From: CAZLNO01 sp964561005
Lineage (GTDB): Bacteria; Pseudomonadota; Alphaproteobacteria; Kiloniellales; Rhodovibrionaceae
Assembly: GCA_964561005.1 (NCBI GenBank)
Contig: CAZLNO010000009.1
Coordinates: 1 to 60,653, forward strand
Length of the DNA: 60,653 nt
Direction: 5' to 3'
Shown: positions 8,930-16,793 of the stretch, in pieces
Numbering within the stretch: position 1 is the first letter of the stretch
Layout: every line of letters starts with the position of its first letter
Made by a program: the position numbers and the translations under genes
Notes under the pieces: model-generated
The model's input: only the letters and a program-made list of their open reading frames with translations
Database searches by the model: none
Told to the model about the DNA's origin: nothing

Positions 8930-10126
8930 TCAGGTCGTGTAGGCTTCCGCGAAGGCGTCGATTTGCGGGAAGACGTTCTGGCGGAACCGCCGCCCGGCGA
9001 AGCCGCCGTAGTGACCCACCTCGGGCTCGACGTGATGGTCGCGGTCGGCCTGCGGGATGCCCGCGAGGATCTCGTGCGCCGCCTCCGTCTGGCCGGGGGC
9101 GCAGATGTCGTCGCGCCCGCCCTCGATGGTCTGCAGCGGGATGTCGGTGATGGCCCCGGTGTCAAGCGGCTGGCCGCGCCAGGTGGCCCGGCCGGTCGCC
9201 AGCTCGCGCTGCTGGAAGACGCGCACGATGCTGTCGATGTAGATCTCCTCGTCCAGATCGAGGACGCTCCAGTACTCGTCGTAGAACTCCGCCACGCGGT
9301 CGGCGGCATCGTGGTTGCCGACGATGCGATCCATGAAAAGGTTGTAGTGCTTCTCGATGTGCCGGTCCGGGTCCATGCTCATGAACCCCATCATCTGCAG
9401 GAAGCCCGGATAGACCCGGCGCCCCGCCCCCGGCCGGCCGAACGGCACGGCATGGATGACGTTCTTGCGGAACCAGTCCTCGGAATGGCTCTCGGCCAGC
9501 CGTGTCACCTCGGTCGGCCCGGCCGCCGGATCCATCGGCGCGGAGATCAGCGTCATCGCCGCCGGGCGGGCGCCGCCGGCCAGGGTCTGGATGGTGGCCG
9601 CCATGACCAGCGCCGGACCCGGCTGGCAGACGGCCACGGCATGAAAGCGCCGCCCCGGCGTGCGCATCGCCAGAAGCTGCATGAACTCGATCAGGTAGGC
9701 GACATAGTCGTCCAGGCTGAAGGTCCCGCGCTGGATCGGCACGCGGCTGGCGCAGGTCCAGTCGGTGATGGTCACGTCGCCGGTGTCGAGCAGGGTGTCC
9801 ACGGTATGGCGCAGCAGCGTCGCGTGGTGACCCGACAGCGGCGCCACCACGAACCAGTTGCGCGGCCTCGCCACGTCATGCCGGCACTTGAAGTGCAGCA
9901 GCCGGCCGAAAGGCCGCTCCACCAGCACGCTTTCCTGGACGTCGAGATCGAAGGCCGGCTTCTCGTAGCTGCGCGTCACCCGGCTCAGCATCTCCAGGCT
10001 GGCGCGGGTGGTGCGCGCGGTCAGGCTGGTGTCCGCGAAGGGCGCCAACATCACCTGCCCCGCCTCGGCCAGGACGTTGATGGGCTCCATCATCAGTCGC
10101 TGCGTGGCATGAGCCGCGTAAAGCAT
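8930..10126 (-). CDS. phaZ: Intracellular polyhydroxyalkanoate (PHB) depolymerase
   Basis: A 398-residue alpha/beta hydrolase of the intracellular PHB depolymerase family, which mobilises stored polyhydroxybutyrate. The nucleophile is a cysteine in AVCQPGP (Cys167), as in the Ralstonia-type i-PHB depolymerase, rather than the usual serine lipase box. The C-terminal part carries the family block TIEGGRDDICAPGQTEAAH and a late histidine in VEPEVGHYGGFAGRRFRQ. There is no signal peptide. The ATG at 10124-10126 has AAAGGTGG about 7 nt upstream, better than an in-frame start 14 codons earlier. The upstream region to padR carries two operator-like palindromes. No PHA synthase lies in the window. 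Confidence 0.9.
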   Translation of the reverse strand: MLYAAHATQRLMMEPINVLAEAGQVMLAPFADTSLTARTTRASLEMLSRVTRSYEKPAFDLDVQESVLVERPFGRLLHFKCRHDVARPRNWFVVAPLSGHHATLLRHTVDTLLDTGDVTITDWTCASRVPIQRGTFSLDDYVAYLIEFMQLLAMRTPGRRFHAVAVCQPGPALVMAATIQTLAGGARPAAMTLISAPMDPAAGPTEVTRLAESHSEDWFRKNVIHAVPFGRPGAGRRVYPGFLQMMGFMSMDPDRHIEKHYNLFMDRIVGNHDAADRVAEFYDEYWSVLDLDEEIYIDSIVRVFQQRELATGRATWRGQPLDTGAITDIPLQTIEGGRDDICAPGQTEAAHEILAGIPQADRDHHVEPEVGHYGGFAGRRFRQNVFPQIDAFAEAYTT

Positions 10127-10160
10127 GGACGCCACCTTTCGCTTCCGTCCCGAGAACAGA

Positions 10161-10176
10161 CATACCACTTAGTATG
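10161..10176. promoter_or_regulatory. Operator-like inverted repeat upstream of phaZ
   Basis: CATAC and GTATG form a perfect inverted repeat with a 6-nt spacer, 35 nt upstream of the phaZ start codon. Its size and place suggest a repressor site over the phaZ promoter. Which protein binds it is not visible. Confidence 0.35.
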
Positions 10177-10301
10177 CCGTCCTGACGATTCGCGCAAGTG
10201 CCGGAGCGACGGCCTTGCCCGATCCCCACTGAGACCCAGAGAGGTTGAGGAAAAGTTGATGCGACGCGGGAAATCCCGCCGGCTCGCCCGATCCTGCGAC
10301 G

Positions 10302-10350
10302 ATATATCGCGATGATATATAATGGACGAGTCTATCTCGATGCGATATAT
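10302..10350. promoter_or_regulatory. Operator-like ATATATC/GATATAT repeats upstream of padR
   Basis: ATATATC (10302-10308) and GATATAT (10314-10320) form an inverted repeat with a 5-nt spacer; a further GATATAT lies at 10344-10350. This is an AT-rich island in GC-rich DNA, 31-79 nt ahead of the padR start. PadR regulators commonly repress their own operon from dyad sites, so autoregulation of padR and the RND genes is the natural reading (inference). Confidence 0.45.
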
Positions 10351-10380
10351 GGTGCGGTGGTTAAGGAGGCCGTTTCACGC

Positions 10381-10923
10381 ATGGATACCCGCACACTCTG
10401 CCTCGGCGTCGTCTACCGGGGCCCCGCCAGCGGCTACGAGATCAAGAAGAGTTTCGAGGAAGGCCCGCTGGCGCACATCCACGAGGCCAGCTTCGGCGCG
10501 ATCTACCCGGCGCTGACGCGGCTGGCCGCCGAGGGGCTGGTGGACTGCCGCGAGCTGCCGCAGGACAAGCGCCCGGACAAGAAGGTCTACGCCATCACCC
10601 CCTCCGGCTGCCGCGCCTTCGAGGCGGCGCTGCGGCAGCTTCCAGCACCGGACAAGGTGCGCTCCGACTTCCTTTTCATGCTGTTCTTCGCCCATGTCCT
10701 GCCCTCCGAACATCTGGAACGCATCGTCGACCAGCGCATCGCCTGGTACGAGGAGACCATCGCGCGCATGCGGGACTGCGCCGACGCCCCGGACGATCCG
10801 CCCGGCCAGAGCTATGTGCGCGGCTTTGGCCTGGCGGTCTATCAGGCCGCCCGCGACTACCTCGTGGCCAACCGCGCCGGCCTGCTGGCGGCGGCGTCGG
10901 CATCCCCCGCGGCGGCCGAATGA
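10381..10923 (+). CDS. PadR-family transcriptional regulator
   Basis: A 180-residue regulator. The N-terminal winged helix shows the PadR pattern GYEIKKSFEEGPLAHIHEASFGAIYPALTRL followed by the wing (KKVYAITPSGCRAFEAAL). The C-terminal half is the helical dimerisation region typical of Vir-like PadR proteins. The ATG at 10381 follows AAGGAGG; an upstream in-frame start at 10312 would include the operator region and is rejected. It is followed after 21 bp by the RND adaptor gene, so it is probably the local repressor of the efflux operon. Its inducer is unknown. Confidence 0.85.
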   Translation: MDTRTLCLGVVYRGPASGYEIKKSFEEGPLAHIHEASFGAIYPALTRLAAEGLVDCRELPQDKRPDKKVYAITPSGCRAFEAALRQLPAPDKVRSDFLFMLFFAHVLPSEHLERIVDQRIAWYEETIARMRDCADAPDDPPGQSYVRGFGLAVYQAARDYLVANRAGLLAAASASPAAAE

Positions 10924-10944
10924 TCCGGCGAGGGGTGTGACCGC

Positions 10945-12117
10945 ATGTCCCAAGGCAAGCGGCGGACCTACGGTACCTATCTCGTCGCCCTGATCCTGGC
11001 CGTCGGCGCGGCGCTGTGGGTTGCCTCCGGCGCGCTGTTCGGCGAATCGGCGCCCGAGATCCGCAAGGAGGCCGCGGCCCTCGACGAATTGGAGGCGAGT
11101 CCCAAGGTCCGCGTGCGCCAGCAGCGCGCCGAGTCGCGCACCCACACCATCGCCGTCCAGGGCCGCACCCAGGCCGATCGCAAGGTCACGCTGCGCGCGC
11201 AGACGCACGGCCGCGTGGCGGCGGTCCTGGTCGACAAGGGCGAGCGGGTGGACCAGGGCCAGGTGGTGGCGCGGCTGGCGGTCGAGGACCGCCCGGCGGC
11301 GCTGAAGCAGGCCGAGGCGCGCCTGGAACAGCGGCGGGTCGAGCTGGAGGCCGCGCGGCGGCTGTCCGAGAAGGGCTATCGTGCCCGCACGGCCCTCGCC
11401 GCGGCCGAGGCCGAGTACGAAGCGGCCCACGCCGCCATGCGCGCGGCGGAGGTCGAGCTGGCCAACACCGAGATCCGCGCGCCCTTCGCCGCGACGGTCG
11501 GCGCGCGCATGGTGGAAGTCGGCGACTACGTGTCGAATGGCGACGAGATCGCGCGCCTGGTCGATCTCGACCCGATCAAGGTGCTGGGCCAGGTCTCGGA
11601 GCGCAACGTCGGCCGCCTCGCGCTCGACGGGCCGGCCACCGCGAGGACGGTCACCGGCGAGGCCATCGAGGGGCGGATCACCTACATCGCCTCGGAGGCG
11701 GACGCCGAGACCCGCACCTTCGCGGTCGAGATGGCGGCGGCGAACAGCGACGCCAGCATCCGCGACGGCGTGACCGCCGAGCTGAACTTCCCCGTGCGGC
11801 AGGAAACCGCGCACTTCCTGGCGCCCTCGATCCTCACGCTCGGCGACGACGGCCGGATCGGGGTCAAGACGGTCGGACCCGAGGACCGCGTGCGCTTCCA
11901 CCCCGTGCAGATCCTCGCCGACACCCCGGAGGGCGTCTGGATCGCCGGGCTGCCCGATCAGGTCACGCTGATCACCGTGGGCCAGAACTTCGTCACCACG
12001 GGCCAGCAGGTCACGCCGGTCACCGAGACGGCGGTCGCCGAATCGCTGGCGGACGCGCCGGTCGAGCTGCCGCCGGCGGGCGCGCCCGGTCCCGATCCGG
12101 CGGCGCGGCAGCAATGA
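10945..12117 (+). CDS. RND efflux periplasmic adaptor (membrane fusion protein)
   Basis: A 390-residue HlyD/AcrA-type adaptor. One membrane anchor or signal sequence lies at residues 11-34. The first lipoyl half-motif is GRVAAVLVDKGERVDQGQVVARL near 90-112. An alpha-hairpin follows near 115-170 (AEARLEQRRVELEAARRL), then the second lipoyl half (NTEIRAPFAATVGARMVEVGDYVSNGDEIARL) and the beta-barrel domain. It would connect the inner-membrane pump encoded directly downstream to an outer-membrane channel. No TolC-type gene is in the window. It lies between padR and the permease in one apparent operon. Confidence 0.9.
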   Translation: MSQGKRRTYGTYLVALILAVGAALWVASGALFGESAPEIRKEAAALDELEASPKVRVRQQRAESRTHTIAVQGRTQADRKVTLRAQTHGRVAAVLVDKGERVDQGQVVARLAVEDRPAALKQAEARLEQRRVELEAARRLSEKGYRARTALAAAEAEYEAAHAAMRAAEVELANTEIRAPFAATVGARMVEVGDYVSNGDEIARLVDLDPIKVLGQVSERNVGRLALDGPATARTVTGEAIEGRITYIASEADAETRTFAVEMAAANSDASIRDGVTAELNFPVRQETAHFLAPSILTLGDDGRIGVKTVGPEDRVRFHPVQILADTPEGVWIAGLPDQVTLITVGQNFVTTGQQVTPVTETAVAESLADAPVELPPAGAPGPDPAARQQ

Positions 12118-12130
12118 TGGCGGGGCGGGC

Positions 12131-15100
12131 ATGAAGGCGCTCATCGAGGCCGCGCTGTCGCACAGCCGCACGGTGCTGAGCCTGCTGGTGCTGCTGCTGG
12201 TCGGGGGCGCCTACGCCTATGTGACGATCCCCAAGGAATCCAGCCCCGACGTCAACATTCCGGTCATCTATACCTCGGTCGTCCACGAGGGCATCTCGCC
12301 CGAGGACGCCGAACGCCTGCTGGCGAAGCCGCTGGAGCAGGAGCTGCGCGGCATCGAGGGACTCAAGGAGATCCGCTCCATCTCCCACCAGGGCGGCGCC
12401 AGCGTCATCATGGAGTTCGAGGCCGGCTTCGACGCCGACCAGGCCATGATCGACGTGCGCGAGAAGGTCGACCAGGCCAGGGCCGAGCTACCGCCGGAGG
12501 CGGAGGAGCCCGGCGTCAACGAGGTCAACCTCAGTCTCTTCCCGGTCCTCGTCGTCACCCTGTCCGGCCCGGTGCCGGAGCGCACGCTGCTCGACCTCTC
12601 CCGCGACCTGCAGGACGAGGTGGAGGCCCTGCCCGAGGTGCTGGAGGCCACGATCGCCGGCGACCGCGAGGAGCTGGTCGAGCTGATCGTCGACCCCACG
12701 ATGATGGAGAGCTACGGCATCGACGCGCGCGCGGTGCAGCAGGCGGTCGAGCGCTCCAACCGCCTGGTCGCCGCCGGCGCGCTGAACACCGGCGGCGGCC
12801 GTTTCGCCATCAAGGTGCCGGGGCTGTTCCGCGACGCCGGCGACATCCTGGCCATGCCGGTGAAGGTTTCGGGCGACACCGCGATCACCTTCGCCGACAT
12901 CGGCACGCTGCGCCGGACCTTCGAGGACCGCGAGACCATCGCCCGGATCAACGGCCAGCCCGCCGTGGCGCTGGAGGTCTCGAAGCGCACCGGCGAGAAC
13001 ATCATCGACACCATCGAAAAGGTGCGCCAGGTCGTCGAGGCGGCGCGCACGCAGTGGCCGGGCAGCGTCCAGGTCACCTACAGCCAGGACAACTCCACCC
13101 AGATCCGCACGATGCTGAGCGACCTTCAGAACAACGTGCTCAGCGCCGTGCTGCTGGTGATGGTGGTCATCGTCGCGGCCCTGGGCCTGCGCTCGGCCGG
13201 CTATATCGGGCTGGCGATCCCGGGTTCCTTCCTGACCGGCATCCTGGTGATCTACCTGGCCGGGCTGACGGTCAACGTGGTGGTGCTGTTCAGCCTGATC
13301 CTGGCCGTGGGCATGCTGGTCGACGGCGCCATCGTCGTCGTCGAATACGCCGACCGCAAGCTGCGCGAGGGCCTGCCGCCGCGCGAGGCCTACGGCCTGG
13401 CCGCGAAGCGCATGGCCTGGCCGATCATCGCCGCCACCGCCACCACGCTGGCGGCCTTCTTCCCGCTGCTGTTCTGGCCCGGCACGGTCGGCGAGTTCAT
13501 GAAGTTCCTGCCGATCACCCTGCTGGCGACCCTGGCCGCCTCGCTGACGATGGCGCTGATCTTCGTGCCCACGCTGGGCAGCGTCATCGGCAACCGCCCG
13601 CCCGCGGGGCCGAGCGGCAGCCGCCACGCCCAGGCGCTGGCCGCGGGCAGCGCCGAGGACCTGGCCCGCCTGTCGGGGCTGACCGGCGCCTATCTGCGGC
13701 TGCTGCGCCGCGCCCTGCGCCATCCCGGCAAGATCATCCTCGCCGCGGTGGCGATGCTGGTGGCCGCGCAGTGGGGCTACGCCACCTTCGGCCGGGGCGT
13801 GGAGTTCTTCCCCGACACCGAGCCGGACAACGCGGTGCTGCAGATCCACGGCCGCGGCAACCTGTCGATCCATCAGCGCGACCGTCTCGTGCGCGAGGTG
13901 GAGGCGCTGGTCCTGGAGCTGCACCGCGCGCGCGGGGAGTTCCACGCCATCTACGCCCGCTCGCAGCTCGCCTCCGGCCAGCGCCGCGAGGAGCCGGAAG
14001 ACATCATCGGCACCATCCAGCTCGAATTCGTCGACTGGTGGAACCGCCGGCCGGCCGACGCCATCATCGCCGACATCAAGCGGCGCGCCGAGGCCCTCGC
14101 CGGCATCCGCGTGGAGTCAGAGCAGCAGCAGATGGGCCCGCCGACCGGCAAGCCCATCCAGATCGAGGTCGCCTCGCGCGAGCCGGACAAGCTGGCGCCC
14201 GCGATCGGGCGAATCGTCGACCGCATGCGCGCCGACGGCGAGTTCACGGACATCGAGGACGGCCGGCCGATTCCCGGCATCGAGTGGGAGCTGGTGGTGG
14301 ACCGCGCCCAGGCGGCCAAGTTCGGCGCCGACGTCTCGCTGATCGGCAGCTATGTCCGCATGGTCACGAACGGGCTGAAGCTGGGGGAATTCCGCACGGG
14401 CAACACCGACGAGGAGATCGACATCGTGGTGCGCTTTCCCGCGGATCGGCGAAGCCTCGACCGCCTCGACGCGATCCGGGTGGAGACGGACATGGGCAGC
14501 GTGCCGGTCTCCAACTTCCTCACCCGCCGGCCGCAGCAGAAGACCCAGCTCATCAAGCGCACCGACGGCCGGCGCGTCATGACCGTCAAGGCCGACGTCC
14601 GGCCCGGCGTGCTGGCCGACGACAAGGTGGGCGAACTGCGGTCCTGGCTGAAGACGGCCGGCCTGCCGCGCGGCGTCGACATCGCTTTCACCGGCGAGGA
14701 GGAGGAGCAGAAGGACGCGCAGAGCTTCCTCACCAAGGCCTTCGCCGTCGCGCTCTTCCTCATGGCGGTGATCCTGGTGACGCAGTTCAACTCCTTCTAC
14801 AGCGCCTTTCTCATCCTCTCCGCGGTGGTGCTGTCGACGATCGGCGTGATGGTCGGCCTGCTGGTCACGAACCAGCCCTTCGGCATCGTGATGACGGGAA
14901 TCGGCGTGATCGCCCTGGCCGGGATCGTGGTAAACAACAACATCGTGCTGATCGACACCTTCGACCGCCTGCGCCGGTCGGAGCCCGACGCGCTCCAGGC
15001 CATCCTGCGCACCGGGGCGCAGCGCCTGCGCCCGGTGGGCCTGACCACGATCACCACCATCCTCGGGCTGATGCCGATGGTGCTGGGCATCAACATCGAC

Positions 15101-15340
15101 TTCGTGGACCGGATCGTTCAGGTGGGCGCCCCCTCCACCGAGCTGTGGCAACAGCTTTCCACGGCCATCGTCTTCGGCCTGACCTTCGCCACCGTGCTGA
15201 CCCTGGTGATCACGCCCTGCGCCCTGATGTTCCGCAGCAACCTCGCGGCCTGGTGGCATCGCCGGCGCGGCCGCGCGCCCGAGCAGCCGCCGCAGGCCGA
15301 CACCAGCGCCTATCCGCAGCTTCCCCACGCCGCGGAATAG
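12131..15340 (+). CDS. RND efflux permease (AcrB/HAE1-like)
   Basis: A 1069-residue inner-membrane proton-driven exporter of normal RND length, with twelve expected membrane segments and two large periplasmic loops. The N-terminus MKALIEAALSHSRTV and the SPDVNIPVIYTSVVHEGISPEDAE block are HAE1-like. Transmembrane helix 4 reads GMLVDGAIVVVEYADRK: Asp398 matches the first of the two AcrB proton-relay aspartates, while the second is replaced by Gly. The late GIIALAGIVVNNNIVLIDT-type motif (VIALAGIVVNNNIVLIDTF) is present. It starts 13 bp after the adaptor gene. Substrates cannot be predicted. Confidence 0.92.
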   Translation: MKALIEAALSHSRTVLSLLVLLLVGGAYAYVTIPKESSPDVNIPVIYTSVVHEGISPEDAERLLAKPLEQELRGIEGLKEIRSISHQGGASVIMEFEAGFDADQAMIDVREKVDQARAELPPEAEEPGVNEVNLSLFPVLVVTLSGPVPERTLLDLSRDLQDEVEALPEVLEATIAGDREELVELIVDPTMMESYGIDARAVQQAVERSNRLVAAGALNTGGGRFAIKVPGLFRDAGDILAMPVKVSGDTAITFADIGTLRRTFEDRETIARINGQPAVALEVSKRTGENIIDTIEKVRQVVEAARTQWPGSVQVTYSQDNSTQIRTMLSDLQNNVLSAVLLVMVVIVAALGLRSAGYIGLAIPGSFLTGILVIYLAGLTVNVVVLFSLILAVGMLVDGAIVVVEYADRKLREGLPPREAYGLAAKRMAWPIIAATATTLAAFFPLLFWPGTVGEFMKFLPITLLATLAASLTMALIFVPTLGSVIGNRPPAGPSGSRHAQALAAGSAEDLARLSGLTGAYLRLLRRALRHPGKIILAAVAMLVAAQWGYATFGRGVEFFPDTEPDNAVLQIHGRGNLSIHQRDRLVREVEALVLELHRARGEFHAIYARSQLASGQRREEPEDIIGTIQLEFVDWWNRRPADAIIADIKRRAEALAGIRVESEQQQMGPPTGKPIQIEVASREPDKLAPAIGRIVDRMRADGEFTDIEDGRPIPGIEWELVVDRAQAAKFGADVSLIGSYVRMVTNGLKLGEFRTGNTDEEIDIVVRFPADRRSLDRLDAIRVETDMGSVPVSNFLTRRPQQKTQLIKRTDGRRVMTVKADVRPGVLADDKVGELRSWLKTAGLPRGVDIAFTGEEEEQKDAQSFLTKAFAVALFLMAVILVTQFNSFYSAFLILSAVVLSTIGVMVGLLVTNQPFGIVMTGIGVIALAGIVVNNNIVLIDTFDRLRRSEPDALQAILRTGAQRLRPVGLTTITTILGLMPMVLGINIDFVDRIVQVGAPSTELWQQLSTAIVFGLTFATVLTLVITPCALMFRSNLAAWWHRRRGRAPEQPPQADTSAYPQLPHAAE

Positions 15341-15369
15341 CCCGCGCCGCGTCGGCGCGTTTCGACCCC

Positions 15370-15384
15370 TTAACCGTCGGTTAA
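15370..15384. promoter_or_regulatory. CtrA-type box (TTAA-N7-TTAA)
   Basis: TTAACCGTCGGTTAA matches the full alphaproteobacterial CtrA recognition pattern TTAA-N7-TTAA and begins with the favoured TTAACC. It lies within a perfect 17-bp palindrome, CTTAACCGTCGGTTAAG, 51 nt upstream of the start codon of the unknown gene at 15435. A TTAAG half-site lies shortly downstream. CtrA control is an inference from the motif. Confidence 0.5.
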
Positions 15385-15434
15385 GCGCAGGTCACTAGCT
15401 TAAGCCGCAATTCTTTCCCTGGACTCCGACAGGC

Positions 15435-15968
15435 ATGGGCGACGCACGAACCACCGACCACGGCACTCAGAAACCCTCGGGCTTCGTCGAGGTGCTGGCG
15501 CGGACCAGCTCGCCGGTCGAGGTGGGCGAGATCGAGCTGACCGAGGAGGGCGTGCTGCGCCCGCGCGACCCGGACCAGCCTCTCAGCTTCAGCTTTATCT
15601 ACAACGGCATCAGGTTTCACGCGGACGTCCCGCACGATCCCGGCCAGGCCATCAACCTGACGGCGACGCTTGGGGTGCTGCCGTACTCGATGGAAAACGC
15701 CTTCGGCCGACGCGCGGCCAAGGCCATCGTCGCCCGGGCACAGCTTCCCAACGGGCGGCTTTGCATCGGCGACCAGTTGCGCGTCCTGATCGAGCTGGCG
15801 GCCACGCCGCCGCGCCCGCGCACGCCCGTCAGCGTGCTGTCCACCGTGACGGCCCTGCTCATGGAAGCGAAGCCGTATCTCGACCTTCTCGACGTGGCGC
15901 TGCGCCGGCGTCGGCGATCGCCCGGTTTCGCCGGCCCGCGCCCGGCCAAGGCGTCCTCGCCGGCCTGA
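15435..15968 (+). CDS. Hypothetical protein downstream of a CtrA-like box
   Basis: A 177-residue protein that I do not recognise. It has no signal peptide and no membrane segment. Residues 15-125 look like a folded, beta-rich domain (VEVLARTSSPVEVGEIELTE; LSFSFIYNGIRFHADVPHD; LPNGRLCIGDQLRVLIEL). The tail is rich in Arg and Pro (LRRRRRSPGFAGPRPAKAS). Codon use resembles neighbouring genes, so it is probably real. The ribosome-binding site is weak. The palindromic TTAA-N7-TTAA box upstream suggests cell-cycle or motility-linked expression, but that says nothing certain about function. Confidence 0.7.
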   Translation: MGDARTTDHGTQKPSGFVEVLARTSSPVEVGEIELTEEGVLRPRDPDQPLSFSFIYNGIRFHADVPHDPGQAINLTATLGVLPYSMENAFGRRAAKAIVARAQLPNGRLCIGDQLRVLIELAATPPRPRTPVSVLSTVTALLMEAKPYLDLLDVALRRRRRSPGFAGPRPAKASSPA

Positions 15969-16025
15969 AGGGGAAGAAGGCGTCGCGGCATTGACGTCGG
16001 CGCGACGGCCCGTCAGAAGAAGGCC

Positions 16026-16610
16026 ATGGCGACCCTGACCAGTCTCTGCGTCTATTGCGGCTCGCGCGACGGCAACGACGCCGGCTTCGCCGCGCTGGCG
16101 CGCGCGCTCGGCACGACCTGCGCCGCGCGCGGCGTGGGCATCGTCTTCGGCGGCGGGCACGTCGGGCTGATGGGCGAGCTGGCCGGGGCCGCGCTGGGCG
16201 CCGGCGGCCACGTGGTGGGCGTGATCCCCGAGCATCTCCAGCGCCGCGAGGTCGCCTTCGAGACCGTGAGCGAGCTGCTGGTCGTGGACTCCATGCACAC
16301 CCGCAAGCGCCTCATGGCCGAGCGGGCGGATGCCTTCTGCGTGCTGCCGGGCGGCCTCGGCACCCTCGACGAGGCGGTGGAGATCATCACCTGGAAGCAG
16401 CTCCGCCTGCACGACAAGCCTATCGTGCTCCTGGACCACGCCGGCTATTGGCAGCCACTGCTCCGGCTGTTCGCCCATCAGCAGGAGGCCGGCTTCGTCG
16501 GCCCGGACTCGTTCGAGCTGTTCGACGTGGCCGCCGATCTGGACGGCCTCTTCGCCGCCGTCGACCGCCATCCCGAGCCGACGCTGAGCCCGGTGCCGGC
16601 GCGTTTCTAG
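16026..16610 (+). CDS. LOG-family protein (TIGR00730; nucleotide 5'-monophosphate phosphoribohydrolase)
   Basis: A 194-residue cytosolic hydrolase of the lysine-decarboxylase-like LOG family. The motif GGHVGLMGELAGAA near residues 42-55 and the signature PGGLGTLDEAVEIITWKQL near 104-122 form the phosphate-binding and catalytic site. Family members release a base from cytokinin-riboside or purine 5'-monophosphates. N-terminal SLCVYCGSRDG is also typical. The ATG at 16026 follows AGAAGAAGG closely. Older annotations call this family lysine decarboxylase, which is not supported. It stands upstream of icd with a promoter between them. Confidence 0.9.
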   Translation: MATLTSLCVYCGSRDGNDAGFAALARALGTTCAARGVGIVFGGGHVGLMGELAGAALGAGGHVVGVIPEHLQRREVAFETVSELLVVDSMHTRKRLMAERADAFCVLPGGLGTLDEAVEIITWKQLRLHDKPIVLLDHAGYWQPLLRLFAHQQEAGFVGPDSFELFDVAADLDGLFAAVDRHPEPTLSPVPARF

Positions 16611-16674
16611 CCGGCCCCTTCCAGCTTCCGGGACGCAAAGGCGCCAGACTCCGGGCGGCCCGACGCCCAAATTC

Positions 16675-16702
16675 TTGCACTGCACAATGATCTTGCTATT
16701 GT
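16675..16702 (+). promoter_or_regulatory. Putative icd promoter
   Basis: TTGCAC (16675-16680) and TATTGT (16697-16702) are separated by 16 nt in the gap between the LOG gene and icd, leaving a leader of roughly 85 nt. The match is good for a GC-rich alphaproteobacterium. Confidence 0.4.
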
Positions 16703-16793
16703 CGCCCCCCGACGCGCGGCCGGGGAGGACGGTCGTGGCCTGTTCAGCCGCGGCCCAGGGCCGCGACCCACGTGGCACAAGCGGGAGGAGCCC

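Noticed and set aside
16026..16610. Lysine decarboxylase
   Set aside because: The PGGxGTxxE motif marks the LOG phosphoribohydrolase family; no PLP-binding features exist.
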